Position numbers and translations under genes: made by a program | In this document: positions 5,016 through 6,187 of the stretch, piece by piece | Numbering within the stretch: the first letter of the stretch is position 1 | Layout of the letters: each line of letters starts with the position of its first letter | NCBI GenBank assembly: GCA_020432595.1 | Contig: JAGQGA010000347.1 | Coordinates: 1 to 6,187 of the forward strand | DNA length: 6,187 nucleotides | Direction of reading: 5' to 3' | Source of the DNA: Anaerolineales bacterium | Lineage (GTDB): Bacteria; Chloroflexota; Anaerolineae; Promineifilales; Promineifilaceae | The notes under the pieces: generated by a model | Database searches by the model: none | What the model saw: the letters and a program-made list of their open reading frames with translations, nothing else | What the model was told of the DNA's origin: nothing

Positions 5016-6187
5016 CTACCCCTGCCGCTCAAACCCTTGCAGCCGTTCCAGCACCTGCACCAGCACCACCTGCCATTCGTGTGTGCTGAGGTCACGCTTC
5101 ATCCAAACGGCCGTTTTGCTCACCCGCACACTCTCCCCCAAATACCGCTGCATATGATACCTGTCCAGCCCCTCCAGCTCCAGCACCCGAATGCGAATTT
5201 GCCCCGCCTCGGTGGTAATAGCCGAGACGTTGGCCTTGAGCGCCAGCGCCTTGATCCGCAGTTGGTAGAGCAAATTGTGGATCGGGTCGGGAATGGGGCC
5301 AAAGCGGTCGGCTAATTCTTCAGCCATCTCGTCAATTTCGTGCAGCGAATCGAGCATTGCCATGCGGCGGTAGAGCCGCAACCGCAGCGCCGCATCCGGC
5401 ACATAGTCGGGCGGTACGTAGGTTGCCAGCGGCAAATCAATGACCGGGGCTTCGGGCAGGTCGGGGGGTAGTTCCTCCCCTTTAAGTTCGGCTTTGCGTC
5501 GTTTAACGGCCGTTGCCAGCAGCCGCGTATACAAATCAAACCCCACCGCCGAAATATGCCCACTCTGCTGCCCACCCAGCAAATCCCCCGCCCCGCGAAT
5601 TTCCAAGTCACGCAGGGCAATTTGGTAGCCTGCCCCCAGCTGCGTTTGTTCGGCAATCGTTTCCAGCCGCGCCTTCGCCTCCGCCGTCAGCGACCGCCAG
5701 GGGCGGTGGAAGAAGTAGGCATACGCCCGGCGCGTGCCGCGCCCCACCCGCCCGCGAAGCTGGTAAAGCTGTGACAGCCCAAAGGCATCGGCGCGATCCA
5801 CAATCAGGGTGTTGGCGTTGGGAAAATCCAGCCCGCTTTCAATAATCGTCGTCGAGAGCAAAATATCAATCTCCCGATCCGAAAACTGCTGCATAATCTT
5901 TTCCAGCTTGCGCTCGCTCATCTGCCCGTGCGCCACCACCACCCGCGCTTCCGGCACCAGCCGCTCCACCTGCTTCCGCACAATGTCAATGGATTGCACT
6001 CGGTTATGCACCATAAAGAGCTGCCCACCCCGATCCAGTTCACGCAAAATCGCCCGCTTGAGCCGCGTTTCGTCCGCCTGCCCCACATAGGTTTGCACCG
6101 GCAGCCGTTCAGCCGGCGCGGTGTCAATGATGCTGATGTCGCGCACCCCGGTCAGGCTCATGTGAAGCGTGCGCGGGATGGGAGTGG
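5016..6187 (-). CDS. mfd: Transcription-repair coupling factor Mfd, C-terminal part (5' end outside window)
   Basis: Mfd is a DNA translocase that removes RNA polymerase stalled at lesions and recruits UvrA for nucleotide-excision repair. The window holds the last 389 residues of a protein usually about 1,100-1,200 long; the frame stays open through the window edge (TPIPRTLHMSLTGVRDIS), so the ATG at 6161 is internal. Numbered from the first whole codon, the second RecA-like translocase domain shows MVHNRVQSID, VAHGQMSERKLE, the TTIIESGLDFPNAN motif (~112-125) and motif VI with QLRGRVGRG (~142-150). The family element AGDLLGGQQSGH (~199-210) follows. The C-terminal TRCF domain covers roughly 240-389 (YVPPDYVPDAALRLRLYRR, then ADRFGPIPDPIHNLL). 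No frameshift or missing motif is visible. Two ACGGCCGT palindromes lie in the coding region. Its last ~150 bp are duplicated about 1 kb downstream. Confidence 0.97.
   Translation of the reverse strand, partial: TPIPRTLHMSLTGVRDISIIDTAPAERLPVQTYVGQADETRLKRAILRELDRGGQLFMVHNRVQSIDIVRKQVERLVPEARVVVAHGQMSERKLEKIMQQFSDREIDILLSTTIIESGLDFPNANTLIVDRADAFGLSQLYQLRGRVGRGTRRAYAYFFHRPWRSLTAEAKARLETIAEQTQLGAGYQIALRDLEIRGAGDLLGGQQSGHISAVGFDLYTRLLATAVKRRKAELKGEELPPDLPEAPVIDLPLATYVPPDYVPDAALRLRLYRRMAMLDSLHEIDEMAEELADRFGPIPDPIHNLLYQLRIKALALKANVSAITTEAGQIRIRVLELEGLDRYHMQRYLGESVRVSKTAVWMKRDLSTHEWQVVLVQVLERLQGFERQG

Noticed and set aside
4958..5095. N-terminal extension of the HNH partner protein by 46 residues up to an ATG at 5095
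   Set aside because: It would overlap the mfd 3' end in another frame, encodes a Cys/Trp/Arg-rich stretch unlike a protein, and the ATG at 4957 has a well-placed GAGG ribosome site.

Overview
The window looks like chromosomal DNA of a filamentous-type Chloroflexota bacterium, probably Anaerolineae or a relative. I infer this from the style of the proteins (an nSTAND1-WD40-TPR protein, and an HNH endonuclease with a small coupled partner), from the moderately GC-rich codon use and from an iterated ACGGCCGT palindrome; no marker gene fixes the lineage. Every supported gene lies on the minus strand, so the biological order runs from high to low coordinates.

Layout, in the direction of transcription. 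(1) 6187-5016: the C-terminal third of Mfd, the transcription-repair coupling factor, cut by the window edge. (2) 4957-4104: a two-gene operon with an ATGA overlap, encoding a small helical protein with a ribbon-helix-helix-like N-terminus and an HNH endonuclease. (3) about 4118-3951: a decayed second copy of the last ~150 bp of mfd, ending at the same stop codon. The two-gene HNH cassette is therefore bracketed by direct repeats of the mfd tail. (4) 3909-3882: a good sigma-70-like promoter. (5) 3850-920: one large STAND-type conflict/signalling gene (N-terminal effector-associated-like domain, nSTAND1 NTPase, coiled coil, membrane helix, two WD40 repeats, TPRs). It is split by an in-frame TAG that replaces a WD40 tryptophan codon, and its Walker B aspartate is glycine. 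(6) 919-724: a gene-free gap with a long imperfect palindrome. (7) 723-421: a CopG/ribbon-helix-helix antitoxin without a visible toxin. (8) 406-29: a small beta-rich protein of unknown function.

How they fit together: mfd is the housekeeping anchor, and everything downstream of it is accessory (nuclease pair, STAND ATPase, orphan antitoxin). The region reads as an accessory locus that grew at the 3' end of mfd and is now partly decaying. The strongest observations are the duplicated mfd tail around the HNH cassette, the nonsense codon plus Walker B change in the STAND gene, the contraction of its WD40 array to two nearly identical units, and the over-represented palindrome ACGGCCGT, which is read as Thr-Ala-Val in four of five cases. 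I did not find a convincing complete new system; the HNH pair and the STAND protein are the candidates worth following.
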